From: Aporrectodea caliginosa
Lineage: Eukaryota; Annelida; Clitellata; Crassiclitellata; Lumbricidae
Reading direction: 5' to 3'
NCBI GenBank assembly: GCA_020284085.1
Contig: JACEVL010000825.1
Coordinates: forward strand, 62,001 to 126,000
Length of the DNA stretch: 64,000 nucleotides
Numbering within the stretch: position 1 is the stretch's first letter; the number at the start of each line of letters is the position of its first letter. Shown in pieces: positions 39,150-51,190 of this stretch. The notes beneath the pieces are model-generated. The model saw only the letters and a list, made by a program, of their open reading frames with translations. It ran no database searches and was not told the DNA's origin. The translations under genes and the position numbers were made by a program.

Positions 39150-39445
39150 GTTAAAAAGCTCCACGACCTGCTGAACTGTCAAACAAGAGGTTGAGGTTCA
39201 AATCCCAGAAGGGCCAAAATTTGCTTGGAGAATTCAGCTTCATCTACATCCCAGAAACAGTTCAGCTATATAATGAGTTCACTGACAGTGCACTGTTGGT
39301 GGGAAGATGAGACAGCGAGGGAGAGGACTGCCACCGCCCCAATGCCCCTCATATGCCGAGGCTAAGAAAATGAAGTCGCTAGCACAAGATACCCATGGCT
39401 GCTTCTCACACTATAGCTTTAGGGACTGCTCTTCTTCTTCTTGTC
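39150..39445 (+). repeat. SINE-A, near full length
   Basis: tRNA-like B box GAGGTTCAAATCCC, central domain ATAATGAGTTCACTGACAGT and CACTGTTGGTGGGA, then GCCGAGGCTAAGAAAATGAA, CCCATGGCTGC and a tail GGGACTGCTC(TTC)n. Copies also lie at 26597, 49285 and 61105. Confidence 0.82.
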
Positions 39446-40008
39446 ATAAGAAGCTCCATGGATCATTCCACACTTATTACACACAATACCAACAGAAGAC
39501 AGATCAGAAATATGATCACATTATACAAACTATTAACAGTTGGATTATGAGTTCCATAACATGGTGGCCAAGTAGGTTCTGATGTCTGGTAAGAGCAGCA
39601 ACAACATGTACAGACATTTATTATCCTGTTACAATCCTACACATCACAACATATCACACCAACTATCTATCTATATACATAAATATAACCACTCCATTCT
39701 ACAGGGATATCATCACAACATCTACATGAATATCACCACTACCTGTCGAAATGGATATTATATCAATTACACAACCCCACCTATCCACCAAGTTATCATG
39801 CCCAAGTATCAACAGGGCTATCACCACTCTGTCCGTCGACCTAGTTGTGACATAGACCACATTCCAGACACATCCTATATTCGTAAACAGTCACGAGACC
39901 CATATTTACCAAATATAAGATCATCGCAGCGTTTTCAGTTCAAACACATTGTAGAGAAACAGAGCGGCTGAAGCTGCCAATGGGTAAGGTATAAAAGCAA
40001 GTCAGCTA

Positions 40009-40135
40009 GGGTAAGGTAAGGGTAAGGTAAGGGGTAAGGTCAGATAGGTAGGCGGTAAGGTAAGGTAAGGGGTCAGATCAGAGGTAACGGGCAAGGTCAT
40101 GCCAGGTCAGGTCAGGTCAGGTCAGGCAAGGTAAG
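40009..40135. repeat. (GGTAA)n / (GGTCA)n tract
   Basis: Pentameric GTAAG and GTCAG units, ending in four exact GGTCA copies just before the retrotransposon fragment. Confidence 0.9.
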
Positions 40136-40139
40136 ATAG

Positions 40140-40380
40140 GCAAGGATGGTTTGAACATGAGTGGAGAGGTTGCCAGTTGACCGAATCCCACACAATGCAC
40201 TACATGCAAGATTCGAAGACTATGATGGATAGATAAATATAAATGAGGACATAACATCACTTGGACTAACACTGAGAGGAGCAATGGACTAGAGTCACTA
40301 GACAAATGACCGAGGACAGTGGAGATCATTTATTCGTACCCATCGCCACCAAATGGCGTTAGGAACTGATGATGATGAAA
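40140..40380 (+). mobile_element. Decayed non-LTR retrotransposon 3' end
   Basis: Its last 75 bp (GAGGACAGTGGAGATCATTT ... CATCGCCACCAAATGGCG ... GATGATGATGA) match the element at 32591-32700 in reverse. In one frame it reads DRGQWRSFIRTHRHQMALGT, like the C-terminal end of non-LTR reverse transcriptases, but stops and frame changes occur upstream. Confidence 0.6.
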
Positions 40381-41219
40381 GCAAGGTAAGGTCACGTAAA
40401 GTTCAGTAAGGAAATGTAGCCTAATCGCTCATTACTCTATGAACATCAGTCATCATCAGTGTGATCACAGAAGTTGGAGGATTTTTGTGCTCAAGCACAC
40501 ACATGACATCAGCGATTTTCAACATCAACAACTCGACAAGAATTCATTGCGAACAACATACATCAGGCAAATTCATCTGTCAATATCTACATGCCTGCAT
40601 GAGATCACACGTGGAAACCATCCCAAACTTCACAAGCATCAGTTGGTGTTCTCTCAACACTTTAACAACGTGTTGCATTGGCTTCCCAGTCACTTGTAGT
40701 ACAAGCTCGTCGTTAGAGTCAAAAGCTAAACGCTTGTGCGAAACACACCAGTTTGATTAGCAAGATGCACCTTTGTGAAGTGCAATAGAGGCACTATATA
40801 AATGTTTAGCCACGTACACAGACAAAATCCTTCACTCTCGGCCCCTGTGGCACTTAGACGTGTCCCAAAGAACATCAAAAGGCGCAAAATGAATGATCCG
40901 GTTCCCAAAGCTGTGACTGTCGGAAGAAATTGTCGAAGATCCCCACTTATCACCCTCTTCAAAACTGTTCAGCATCCCATCTGGCTCATGTGTACGCGTG
41001 TGTACACTCAGCGAATCCTGTACACAATCGAAACGTACACACGAGAGAACTGTACACGCATGCACGTAGGTATACATACGACCAAACAGACATACTATTC
41101 GTCCCTATTTTCAGATAAGGTAGCGTATTACACTAAGCATCATACGACGGACACAGACACAGACAAACACAGGTCAAAACACACACACACACAAACACAA
41201 ACTGATACCGAAAAACCAT

Positions 41220-42480
41220 AACAGTCTGCGCGTCACCGCTGAAAACAAGACGACTTACGACAGTTACCGACTGAATGCGATCAGACGATAAAATCCGGAG
41301 TCATAGGCCGATCGTTTTATCCGTTACAGGGCGGTCGTAAATGGCAGAAGACAAGTCATAACAAACGAATCAGCAGCGTGCACGCTACGAGAGGCGCAGC
41401 ACGGCCATCATCGCCATCAACTCCTTCTTCTTCTTGCTCCGAATATTCGCAGTAGTCTCCTCCTTTGTTGGCCTAAATCGCCGGACGTTGTCTGATCGGT
41501 ATCCTTCCGCCAACGCTCGAATTTCGCGACCGCTGGACGAAATTTCAAAACGGATTCTCGTCGGAAACTGTTCGGGAAACGCCTCGCCGAACGTTTGATG
41601 GAGACGGGAGTGCTTGAGATTCGGTCTGTTGTGCGGGATCGGTTGTGCTGATCGGAACTATATTTACAGGTGCAACGCCGTTTAGTCAAATCGTTGGAGC
41701 TCATCAGACCCGTGCACATCAGCTCAGTCAGTCAACGTCCTCCGCAGCGAACAAATCGCATCTGGTCCCGACAGGAGGAGACCACAGCGCGCTAGATCAT
41801 CGTCTTTTTCAGTATCTAGAGGGCAATGGCTAGACAAAAATGAAAGAATGGCAAAACGATGATGATCTGATGCGTTGAATTAGCCATTGAGGCTGTTATA
41901 TTAACATTCGCACCGATTATAACAACCAAACATTCGTGTCATTGCAGTCTCACTAATGCAGTTTCAAACTTACCAGGCTACGTGTAGTTTACGCCGCTCA
42001 AACGTCCACACGCGCAGCGGCCCTGCCTCTGCCTCTGCCTCCGTGGTAGGCCTCTGAGCCCGGCGGTAGCGAGATGCTATCGGGCAATGAGCGGAGAAGG
42101 AGGAGGTGGAGGGAAGACGACGAGGAGGAATAGGAGAAGGAGGAGGAGGATTTATATGGCTCCCCGAAGAGCTTTTAGTCGTCTGCCTAAGCGTCGCGGA
42201 TGGAAGGGAGGCCGCCCTAAAGGTGACACGGCGACCGTGAAAGAGTGCGCACGTGATTAGGCAAACTGTCCCTTTACGTTCGGCAAACCGAAGCCCGTTC
42301 CGGTAATGATTAATTAAAACGACGGCGGCGGACGCTGTCAGCGGGCCGTTATTAATTGCGAAATGAAATTTAATTGATCGATTTCCTCGACCTTTACAAA
42401 AACAGAATTATTTCGGGCGGGAAACAGTATCCGATAAATGCAGAGCAGTTATCGACTGACTCTGGCTGACTCGCTGACTT
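41220..42480. promoter_or_regulatory. CpG-rich island, possible distal promoter or enhancer
   Basis: The longest GC-rich, CpG-containing and repeat-poor stretch of the upstream region. It includes a block at about 42290-42400 with ATGATTAATTAAAACGACGG and CCGTTATTAATTGCGAAATG, the kind of TAAT-rich sequence often seen in conserved non-coding elements. A GGA microsatellite interrupts it at 42090-42150. It could be the 5' promoter/exon of the E-protein gene, which starts with a non-coding exon beyond 31.4 kb. I see no certain exon. Confidence 0.35.
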
Positions 42481-43407
42481 GACAATTGACCGCACGCACG
42501 ACGTATACGCTCTCCAGCGGACCACTAGACTCGTATTTGCGTAAGCCCTATTTGCATGCACGCGTGTCGACGTGAGTTCCATCGTCGTCGTCGTCATCAT
42601 CAGCAGCAGCAGCAACAGCAGAGTATTTATTATGCAGGTCGAAGCTCCCAAACAACGCGTTTGACAAAAGGAAGCACGAGAAAGACGATGACATTATTAA
42701 TCGGTTCCCGACGTGCAGCTCCGGAAGCAGAAAATTGAATCGTTTAAGTAGAAAGTCTCGATCGGGCTTTCGTAGCCTTACAGGATTTCTGACTGTAGGC
42801 CTATAGTGCGCTGAATGGATTCGATCGAGATAGTGGCGTAGCAATGGCCGGCGCAACAGGTTCAATAAACCGGGCCTCCGGCTAGTTCCATTAAAATTTA
42901 TCTATGTAATCAATAAGCTGCGTTACAGCAACAGGCCTAAGGGGGTATTAAAGGGAGGGATATGCATTGTGGATGTGTACACTTAGCCAGTTGAATTGTT
43001 GAAGGAGTGGATTAGAAATGGTCCATGGGCCTTTAACAGGTCTACGCCTCGGGATATAGACGCTTCCTGGTAGAGTGATTATCTGTTTAGCATTAGGCTT
43101 TAGTCGATTTGTGGCTTGAATTAATTAATTTAAACGATCCATAAAGTCGAGTGAGTCTATGCTGACACATTTATATCTTCATCGATTTGTTTACACAATT
43201 TTAATGATCGTAGCCTATTGACATTTTCTAAGAAATAATAATAATGGTAGCAAATTGTTAAGGAATACTGAAACCCAACAAAAGACCCTTAATTTGGTGG
43301 ATGCATTAAAACCAAAATTGTAAATAATTATTTGCTACTGGAACCCTAAACAGCTTTAAATACGTGTTTTTTTAAATTTACGGCCATTGTGTCCACTGGG
43401 ACAAGAG

Positions 43408-43791
43408 CAGGGCTGTTAAAGGCTTGGTTTTTTGGTTTTTGGTTTTTTTGGTTTTTTAAAAAAAAAAAAAACAAAAATCTGCAAATTTTGGTTTTTTGGT
43501 TTTTTACAAATTTCAAAATTATAAATGCAAAAAATGTCGTCTCTTCAAGTCTCTTGGCAATTGTTGTATGGTCTTTTTTAACTTCGTTTTATGACATTCT
43601 ACGGTTCTACTGTTCTAATTAATTTCATTTATATGCATCTGATTAATTTGAACGGTATTATGCAACTTTTATGAGTTTTATCATCCGAAATAGGAAAATC
43701 TCCAAAACAAAAAACCAAAAAACCAAATAAAACCAAAAAACCAAAAAACCAACTTTTCATTTTGAAAAAAGTTTGGTTTTTTGCACCTCTG
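43408..43791. mobile_element. hAT-type MITE with perfect 8-bp target duplication
   Basis: 384 bp bounded by GACAAGAG at 43400-43407 and 43792-43799. Ends are CAGGGCTGTTAAAGG and (reverse) CAGAGGTGCAAAAAACC, CAG...CTG as in hAT elements. The subterminal regions are opposing arrays of GGTTTTTT and AAAAAACC, so the element folds on itself. No transposase frame. Confidence 0.92.
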
Positions 43792-44638
43792 GACAAGAGT
43801 GTTACATTTTGGGCTATTTTTTCCCATGTAAAATGTGTGCAACATTGGGCGTGAACTTATACGAATTAACGAAAATCGAAAGTTTATCTCAGATTCGTGT
43901 ATAAATTTTAATTTTTCCAATTCTAGATGAATTTTTCCAGAGAAAGCAACATATATACCTGCTGTTCGGATTATTTGCTACTTGACTGGAGTAAGGTAGA
44001 ACGATGGCATTAGTGGATTTTTAACCAGATCCTCCGCCAGTTCAGTCAACGCCTTTTCTGTGCATTCCTTTATCCCCCACACCCCTACAGCATGGCACTC
44101 CACCCAAGACCGACTACTTTTCAAAGACTCCTATCCTGCTTCCGCTCCTGTACCATCATATGATAATCTGATTGCTATCACCAATGATTTTCGCCGTTGT
44201 ACCATATTGTCTCCTGGCTTGACCCTGCTCTCGGCTTCTGACCCGTACAGCGAAACCGACCAAAGAACCAGGACTGTGCGGACTTGGTTTGATACAGCGC
44301 CGATGCAGTGACGTAAATCACGGGGTTAGAGGGGGACTGTCCCCACAAAGTTTTGACTGGGCCTATCTGTCCCAAAAAATGCAAAAATCCGGCCCCCGAA
44401 AAATTTGTCCCCGGAAGTTATGTACAGATTTTCGCCTCTGCGCCAATGCATAAGATGGTCTCCCTCACGCGGCTTTGTGTGACTTCGAGAACTATTTCGG
44501 AGATATATATACATTACATTTACGATTTTGTGCATAACATCAGATTCACTCATCATTACTAAGTGGGTATATTTGTTGCGCTTTAATTTCAGACTGTGTG
44601 TAACATAAACATGATAAACTTATATTTTCACGTTTCAG

Positions 44639-44731
44639 ATGGAATTTCCTGAGTTGATCGTCGACTGGTCAGACTTCAATCTCTGGTTTACTGGTCTTTG
44701 CATCGTTTTTAATCCGATCTTCTGGAATGTC
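44639..44731 (+). CDS. PEMT: PEMT exon 1 (coding)
   Basis: [15 protein letters not shown] ... FNPIFWNV, 31 codons; acceptor CGTTTCAG immediately before ATG, donor GTC|GTGAGT, phase 0. Confidence 0.93.
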
Positions 44732-47671
44732 GTGAGTCATATCTTTTTGAAAGTACCTGTTGTATTTAAATGTTAGCATCCCAAGTTTCATGGCATGATA
44801 AAATGTCGAATAAAACTATGAGAGCGGATGGGAAATATATAGCGAACATTGTCAGATGGAGAAGATTAAACTGGATGGGACATGTGGTTCGTATAGACAA
44901 GGAGAGTAGAGCCAGCCAAGTGATGATCTGGATCAACGAAGGAAAGAGGAGATGGGGAAAACCATGGAAGAACTGACCAGAGACCATCAGGAGTGACTTT
45001 AGGTGCTTGGACATGTCGTGGGACGAGGCTGGAAGACTGGCAATACACAGAGTTGAACAGAGAAGTTGCGTTGCCCAATGTGCAGACCTGCTTGGGAAGG
45101 ACTAAGTACCAAGAAAGTGTTCAAGAGGATGATTGTAATTTATTGAAACCTGTTTAGGTTGGAGTTTTGATTTGTGATGTTTTCCAGGTTGCACGATGGG
45201 AGCACAGGACTCGTTCCATGAGCGGATTCTTTCACTCAGCAAAACTTGCGTGTTTTGCATTAGGAATAGCGATCATTCTTCTAGGAGTGTTTCGCGATTG
45301 GAGGTTTGTAATGCTGCACAGTTCACATTTTTACTATAAAAATTGGCTAAAATCTTTGTCATGATTAATCATAAGCAGTTTATCTATCTGAATTATTTAG
45401 CTCCAGAACTTTGTGATTATACATATATGATATAGGTTATAGAGAATGAGTAAATCTTGCAACTGAGGAGATCTAATTCAGTTACGTCTGTGCTACTGCA
45501 CGGCAACTCAGACACTGTTTATTTTCTCATTTATCTACACATTTATATAGTGCCTTTTAAGATCTTCACGAAGACAGGGTGAGAATTGCCGGGGGGGTTG
45601 GGGGGTTCAACCCCCCTAGTCTTTCTTAGGCTCCCATAGTAAAGTCTACATTTCACACCCAAACTGCACATAAATCAACGTCTAACCCCCCCAGTTATTT
45701 TTGACAATTCCCATACTGCACGAAGACTAGAACTATATATGCATTCAACTGTTTCATCACGGAAAATCATAACTCTTCTTCTGGAAAGACTGTAGCCTAA
45801 CTCTTCTGTTACAAGCTGCTCAAGAAACCATTTTCCTTCCTTATTAGGGTAATGGTGCTGTAGAACTTCCTGAATAAATTATTCTCATTTCAGGTTCTAC
45901 GAGACCCTCGCTTCACAGCCGCGGTGGATTCTCCTGCAGAACAACTATGTCCTCTGGTCTGGCCATCTGCTGGTCAGCATCGGAACCATCCTTGTTCTGA
46001 CCAGTTTCTGGAAGCTTGGCTTTTACGGAACATTTCTTGGTAAGTCTGAGAAGTTTGTAGACGTGTCATAGATCCAGAGACTGCTTGAAAATGTACTATC
46101 TAATTTTTATCAATTAGTGATTTTTCCAGAAGTTTCAGCATTGCCTAATTATTATCGTAACCAGTAACATCAGTGCTCTTGCTTTCTGGTATGGGTTAAG
46201 TATAAACTAATAATTGTAACTTATAAGTTTGTGTCTAATGCACAAGACGTTAACCGATGGCACACAAAACCAAGCCACAATCAGGCCAGTATCCAGAAGA
46301 TGAGTGCGTTATAGGATGCAAGACAATGAATTCTAGCCAACCACAGTACTTCACACATGACCCTTATTTGGTACTTGTTTAGATTTCAGTACTCTGCTGA
46401 TGACTATATAGTAAAAAAAGTAATTAAGTTCATGTAGCAGTGCATCTGTAGTTGGGTAAAATCTTTTAGCTTATTCAAGACCAGGTCCTCTGTTTCTGAT
46501 GAACAGTAATTCATTTCTGCATTAGAACAAAACTTAAGACCAATATTCTGTTGAGTTATTTTTACTTTATCAACAAGATTGAATACTTGTTAAATAAGTA
46601 CTTTGTGTTATCTATTCTTTTGTTATCATTTCTTTTGTTAAATCTAGGCGACTATTTTGGAATACTGATGCCGGCCAAAGTTACATCCTTTCCGTTCAGC
46701 GTGATGAATAACCCCATGTACAGGGGATCAACACTCAACTTTCTTGGGACATCACTGGTGTAAGAAGCCATATTAATTGTATAAGCCATTTCCAGAAAAA
46801 TTATGGATGTTATTAGTGTTACCATCAGTAGTGTAGTCCTAAAAAATGAAGTGGGGGAACGCCTGGATATTGAAGTAAGCAAAAAGTGCCATCTTGCAAG
46901 AATTTTGCATAGTGTGAGAAAAAAAGTGGGGGAACGGTGTTCCCCACGTCCCCCCCCCCCCACTACACCACTGGTTACCATCCATTGTTCATTTTTACCT
47001 TATTTCTTGCGTCGTTTGTTTTTGTGTGTGGTGTGTATGTTGATTTGGTTCATGCCCACGATTTTATTGATATAGTGATCGAAAAAATTACTGTTTGATA
47101 TACTGATGTATATACTGACTGATAAACATATTGATTGATACTCTGAATTTTCTTTTCTTCACAGGCATGCAAGTCAGGCAGGAATTCTTCTGACAGTACT
47201 TGTTGGGATCATGTACACTGTGGCCATCTGCTTGGAGGGGTAAGCTTTCTCATTTCATCCATCAACAACTGATGGATGCATTGCCTGTTGAGGGCTTTGG
47301 CTGGCTCTGGTGGACTTGATTTTATATAGCACCTCCGATAAACTGGATTCCCTGATGTAGATTTTGTGGAGCACTGAGAAATGTACGAGTTACATTACGT
47401 TACATCTGGCTTTGCTTCTTGTTGGTATGTGATTGGCAGTATTTAACAATAAGGTGCTTGATCTCTAAGTAGATATCTTGAAGACGTGCTATATAAATTC
47501 TCAGAATTAATGTACCAGTGTAGTTTGTGATTTGGCCAGCCAGCCATAATACTTGGCACAAAATATAAATGTTCTGAGCGCCTTTAGAGCGGAGATAAAA
47601 TTAATGTTTGCTGTTCTTCCAGACCTTTCACATCTGCCATCTATTCCCAGTCGGCAAAAAAGCGAAGTTGA
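44639..47671 (+). CDS. PEMT: Phosphatidylethanolamine N-methyltransferase, complete, six coding exons
   Basis: PEMT is a multi-pass ER membrane enzyme that makes phosphatidylcholine by three SAM-dependent methylations of phosphatidylethanolamine. Exons: 44639-44731, 45188-45303, 45894-46039, 46648-46759, 47165-47239, 47623-47671, with all phases consistent, giving 196 residues (human about 199). Landmarks: [66 protein letters not shown] and [15 protein letters not shown] at the C-terminus. ATG follows directly on acceptor TTTCAG, so a 5' UTR exon lies upstream. Hydrophobic segments are at about residues 16-31, 49-65, 90-110 and 155-178. The cofactor-motif positions look altered: where human PEMT has GLG, this has SIG, and where it has EE this has EG (see findings). 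Introns hold two MITEs and a retrotransposon remnant. Confidence 0.96.
44770..45115 (+). mobile_element. Non-LTR retrotransposon C-terminal remnant
   Basis: It translates to [29 protein letters not shown] and [11 protein letters not shown], the recognisable R-W-GHV-R ... GR.RWG.P ... W.EA.RLA pattern found after the reverse transcriptase domain of many non-LTR elements. In-frame stops (TGA at the KN*PE position) and 5' truncation make it dead. It sits in PEMT intron 1 in sense orientation. Confidence 0.82.
45188..45303 (+). CDS. PEMT: PEMT exon 2
   Basis: [15 protein letters not shown] ... [18 protein letters not shown], phase 0 in, phase 2 out; donor GGAG|GTTTGT. Confidence 0.93.
45575..45718. 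mobile_element. hAT-type MITE with perfect 8-bp target duplication
   Basis: 144 bp bounded by CACGAAGA at 45567-45574 and 45719-45726. Ends CAGGGTGAGAATTGCC and (reverse) CAGTATGGGAATTGTC. Internal GGGGGG/CCCCCC tracts. PEMT intron 2. Confidence 0.93.
45894..46039 (+). CDS. PEMT: PEMT exon 3
   Basis: [11 protein letters not shown] ... [15 protein letters not shown] ... GTFL, 48 whole codons plus split codons; acceptor ATTTCAG, donor TTG|GTAAGT. Confidence 0.95.
46648..46759 (+). CDS. PEMT: PEMT exon 4
   Basis: [20 protein letters not shown] then [16 protein letters not shown]; the most conserved PEMT block. Acceptor ATCTAG, donor GGT|GTAAGA. Confidence 0.96.
46826..46973. mobile_element. 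hAT-type MITE with perfect 8-bp target duplication
   Basis: 148 bp bounded by GTTACCAT at 46818-46825 and 46974-46981. Ends CAGTAGTGTAGTCC and (reverse) CAGTGGTGTAGTGG. Contains GTGGGGGAACG twice. PEMT intron 4. Confidence 0.94.
47165..47239 (+). CDS. PEMT: PEMT exon 5
   Basis: [20 protein letters not shown] then ICLE, with Gly split over the junction GG|A; acceptor TTCACAG, donor GGG|GTAAGC. Confidence 0.94.
47623..47671 (+). CDS. PEMT: PEMT exon 6 with stop
   Basis: [15 protein letters not shown] then TGA at 47669-47671; vertebrate PEMT ends PFTAEIY...HKRS. Confidence 0.94.
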
Positions 47672-47970
47672 AGGCATCTAACTGGAAAAATTGGACCCGA
47701 TCATCAAACATCATGACTCCCAAGTGGCAGCAGTTGGTGGTTAGGGAGACATAGACAGGAGCAAAGTGGAGATGTCTATGGTATCTCCAATGGAAAGTCT
47801 GGACCAGAGGACAATTCTCTCCCCAACCTCATTCAAAGTAGCAGCAAATTTAGTCAATGGTATTAAAAGAGATTGATTTGATTAAGAAGAGTACGATTGA
47901 TTGAAAGTGTATTCACTGATTTAAAACAAGAGTATTATTGATTGGAGGTGTAGTCATTGATTTAAGAGAT

Positions 47971-48271
47971 TGATTGAAAGAGTGTTCATGACAAACAAGT
48001 GCATCAGTAAAATGTTTTTTGACAAACTTATCCGACACAAAGCGTTCATAGCAAAACATGTCTTTAGTTGCTGTGGATTTTAAATGAAGGTGTGATTTAA
48101 AACAAGAGTATGATTGATTGAAAGTGTATTCATTAATTTAAGATAATGCATGATTGATTGAAAGTGTATTCATGACAAATAAGTGCATTTGTAAAATGGT
48201 TTTTTGATGCATTTAGCCTAGATACAAAGCATTCGTAGCAAAACATGTCCTTAGTTAATTAACGTGGATTT
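47971..48271. repeat. Diverged 110-bp direct repeat downstream of PEMT
   Basis: Two blocks about 180 bp apart (47971-48082 and 48151-48271) share TTCATGACAAA.AAGTGCAT, GTAAAATG.TTTTTTGA, ACAAAGC.TTC.TAGCAAAA and CATGTC.TTAGTT. They may lie in the PEMT 3' UTR. Confidence 0.8.
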
Positions 48272-48908
48272 GAAATGTCACCTTGATCTTGTCAGAAGAT
48301 TCAATTTCCTTATCTGAATGCATCAAGGGAAGACGATTTCCAGGTTTCCTAAGAAGTGTTTATAAATGAGTTATTTTGTAAGTCCAGTAATGTTAAATGT
48401 CTCAACTGTTGGTTTATTGTATATTTATCCTTATTTATCCTAACTTTTAAACTAATAACTGTAAATCATGGCTAGTTATTTAACCAAACTGTTTTGAAGT
48501 TATAAATAAGCTACATGTACTTGCTTTTTTCCATGACAAGTACGAAGTATGCATAATCATCATAGTCATCTTCATAGTTTGTATTTTATGCATACTTCGT
48601 ACTTGAAACAAAAAATACTGGTCAAATCATTACTGTATTATTTGTTTTGTATTTATTAAGCACGAGTATCTAATGACAGAGTATCAATCTATGGTGCTCT
48701 ATAAAAGTGCACTAAGTTTTCAGACTTCAGTCCATCCTACCCAAGTCAGAAATAATTGGGCCTTATTCTGTATTCATAGTCCAAGTCTGCCATACACATG
48801 TTGGGATTGGGAAACACAAATTAACCATACTGTCAGACTCGGGGTCAGTGGTGTGACCTTGGACTATGAATACCAGGTGTTGTGAACATCAAACATTCGG
48901 TGAGCAGA

Positions 48909-50064
<1,156 letters not shown>

Positions 50065-50154
50065 CTGCAAGAACCAAACAGATTTCATACATTATTACAT
50101 ATTTATAGGGCAATTTGATATAAAATTAGAAAGATCTTGCAATTTTAATAATAA

Positions 50155-50395
50155 TAATAATCTTTTCTTTAATTAAGCGCCTGACAAACGCACTGTGCTG
50201 TACATTTACATGTTATGCAATTGAAACAATCTTAACTACTAACAGAACAGACAGCCTGCAATACACGGCGCTAATAGCCTGCTAATAGCAGCCTACAAAG
50301 CATGTCTGCCCTACGGGTCTCGAACTCGGTACCTCTCGCTCTCTACGCCAGTGTGTTATCCAATGCGCTAAACCACTATTGAAAAAAGTTGCTTG
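50155..50395 (-). repeat. SINE-D, near full length
   Basis: Read on the minus strand: tRNA-like head GTGGTTTAGCGCATTGGATA, B box CGAGTTCGAGACCC, then the body ending GTACAGCACAGTGCGTTTGT and TTAATTAAAGAAAA. Confidence 0.7.
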
Positions 50396-51114
50396 AAAGA
50401 AACACTCTTAATCTCCTAGAACCCAACCAAGATATCTGAATTTCATTAGCAGTGTAGTGACTATTTTTCCGTTTCTGTACCAGATCGGGTCAATGTCCAG
50501 AAGGGTCAGCCATAGCTAAAACATGACAGAGTCATACACAGTTTATAACTCTGTCTGGGGCGCAGTGAACGGGCATAGCGTTCTATTTTCTAAAGCGAGT
50601 TCCAATCTGAATAGGAAACTTGTTCACTACATTTCATTCTAAACGGATTCTTTTAAAAACATAATAATTATCCGACCTCCCAAATGCCGTACCCGCAAAT
50701 TTCTGTTAGTGTCATTCAGCAGGATGCCGCCGTTCACAAATGGCTGCGTCCATTGACTGTTGACTTCTAAGGCCGTTTTGTGCAAGTGAATAACAAAATT
50801 AATATCGCATTGTTGTGGTTTCAACGCCAATAAAGTTCGGTAGATCAAATCTCAATCTTGCAATTTCGACAGCGCCTAAAGTACATTAAGTCGCGGAAAC
50901 CTGTTTAATCACAAGCCATTCAAAACAAGTCGAAGCAGGCAGTTTATGATATTAGACACAGCCAACGACCTTATATATGACACAGCGCTCGTAAGCTGGT
51001 GCCCTGCGCTTGGCTTTCGAGTGGCGCTTTAGAAATGGGAGATTACGATTACGAGGTAAGACGATGTTCGGTTCCCGATCAAAGATATAAGTCAGGTAAG
51101 GACACAGTCGAACG

Positions 51115-51190
51115 GTAAGGGTAAGTAAGAAAGTGTATTCTTTATTAAACGCTGGCAAACGCACGGCGCTCTAGAAATTCCAAGATTACG
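51115..51190 (-). repeat. SINE-D tail fragment
   Basis: GTAAGTAAGAAAGTGTATTC, TTTATTAAACGCTGGCAAAC and GCACGGCGCTCTAG. Just before it (about 50960-51050) lies another dispersed piece with CAGCGCTCGTAAGCTGGTGC that also recurs at 26530 and 32390. Confidence 0.65.

Noticed and set aside
50639..50848. 69-codon minus frame as a possible HINT first exon
   Set aside because: No phase-2 donor found that would join the exon at 50064, and the product has no targeting or HINT character.
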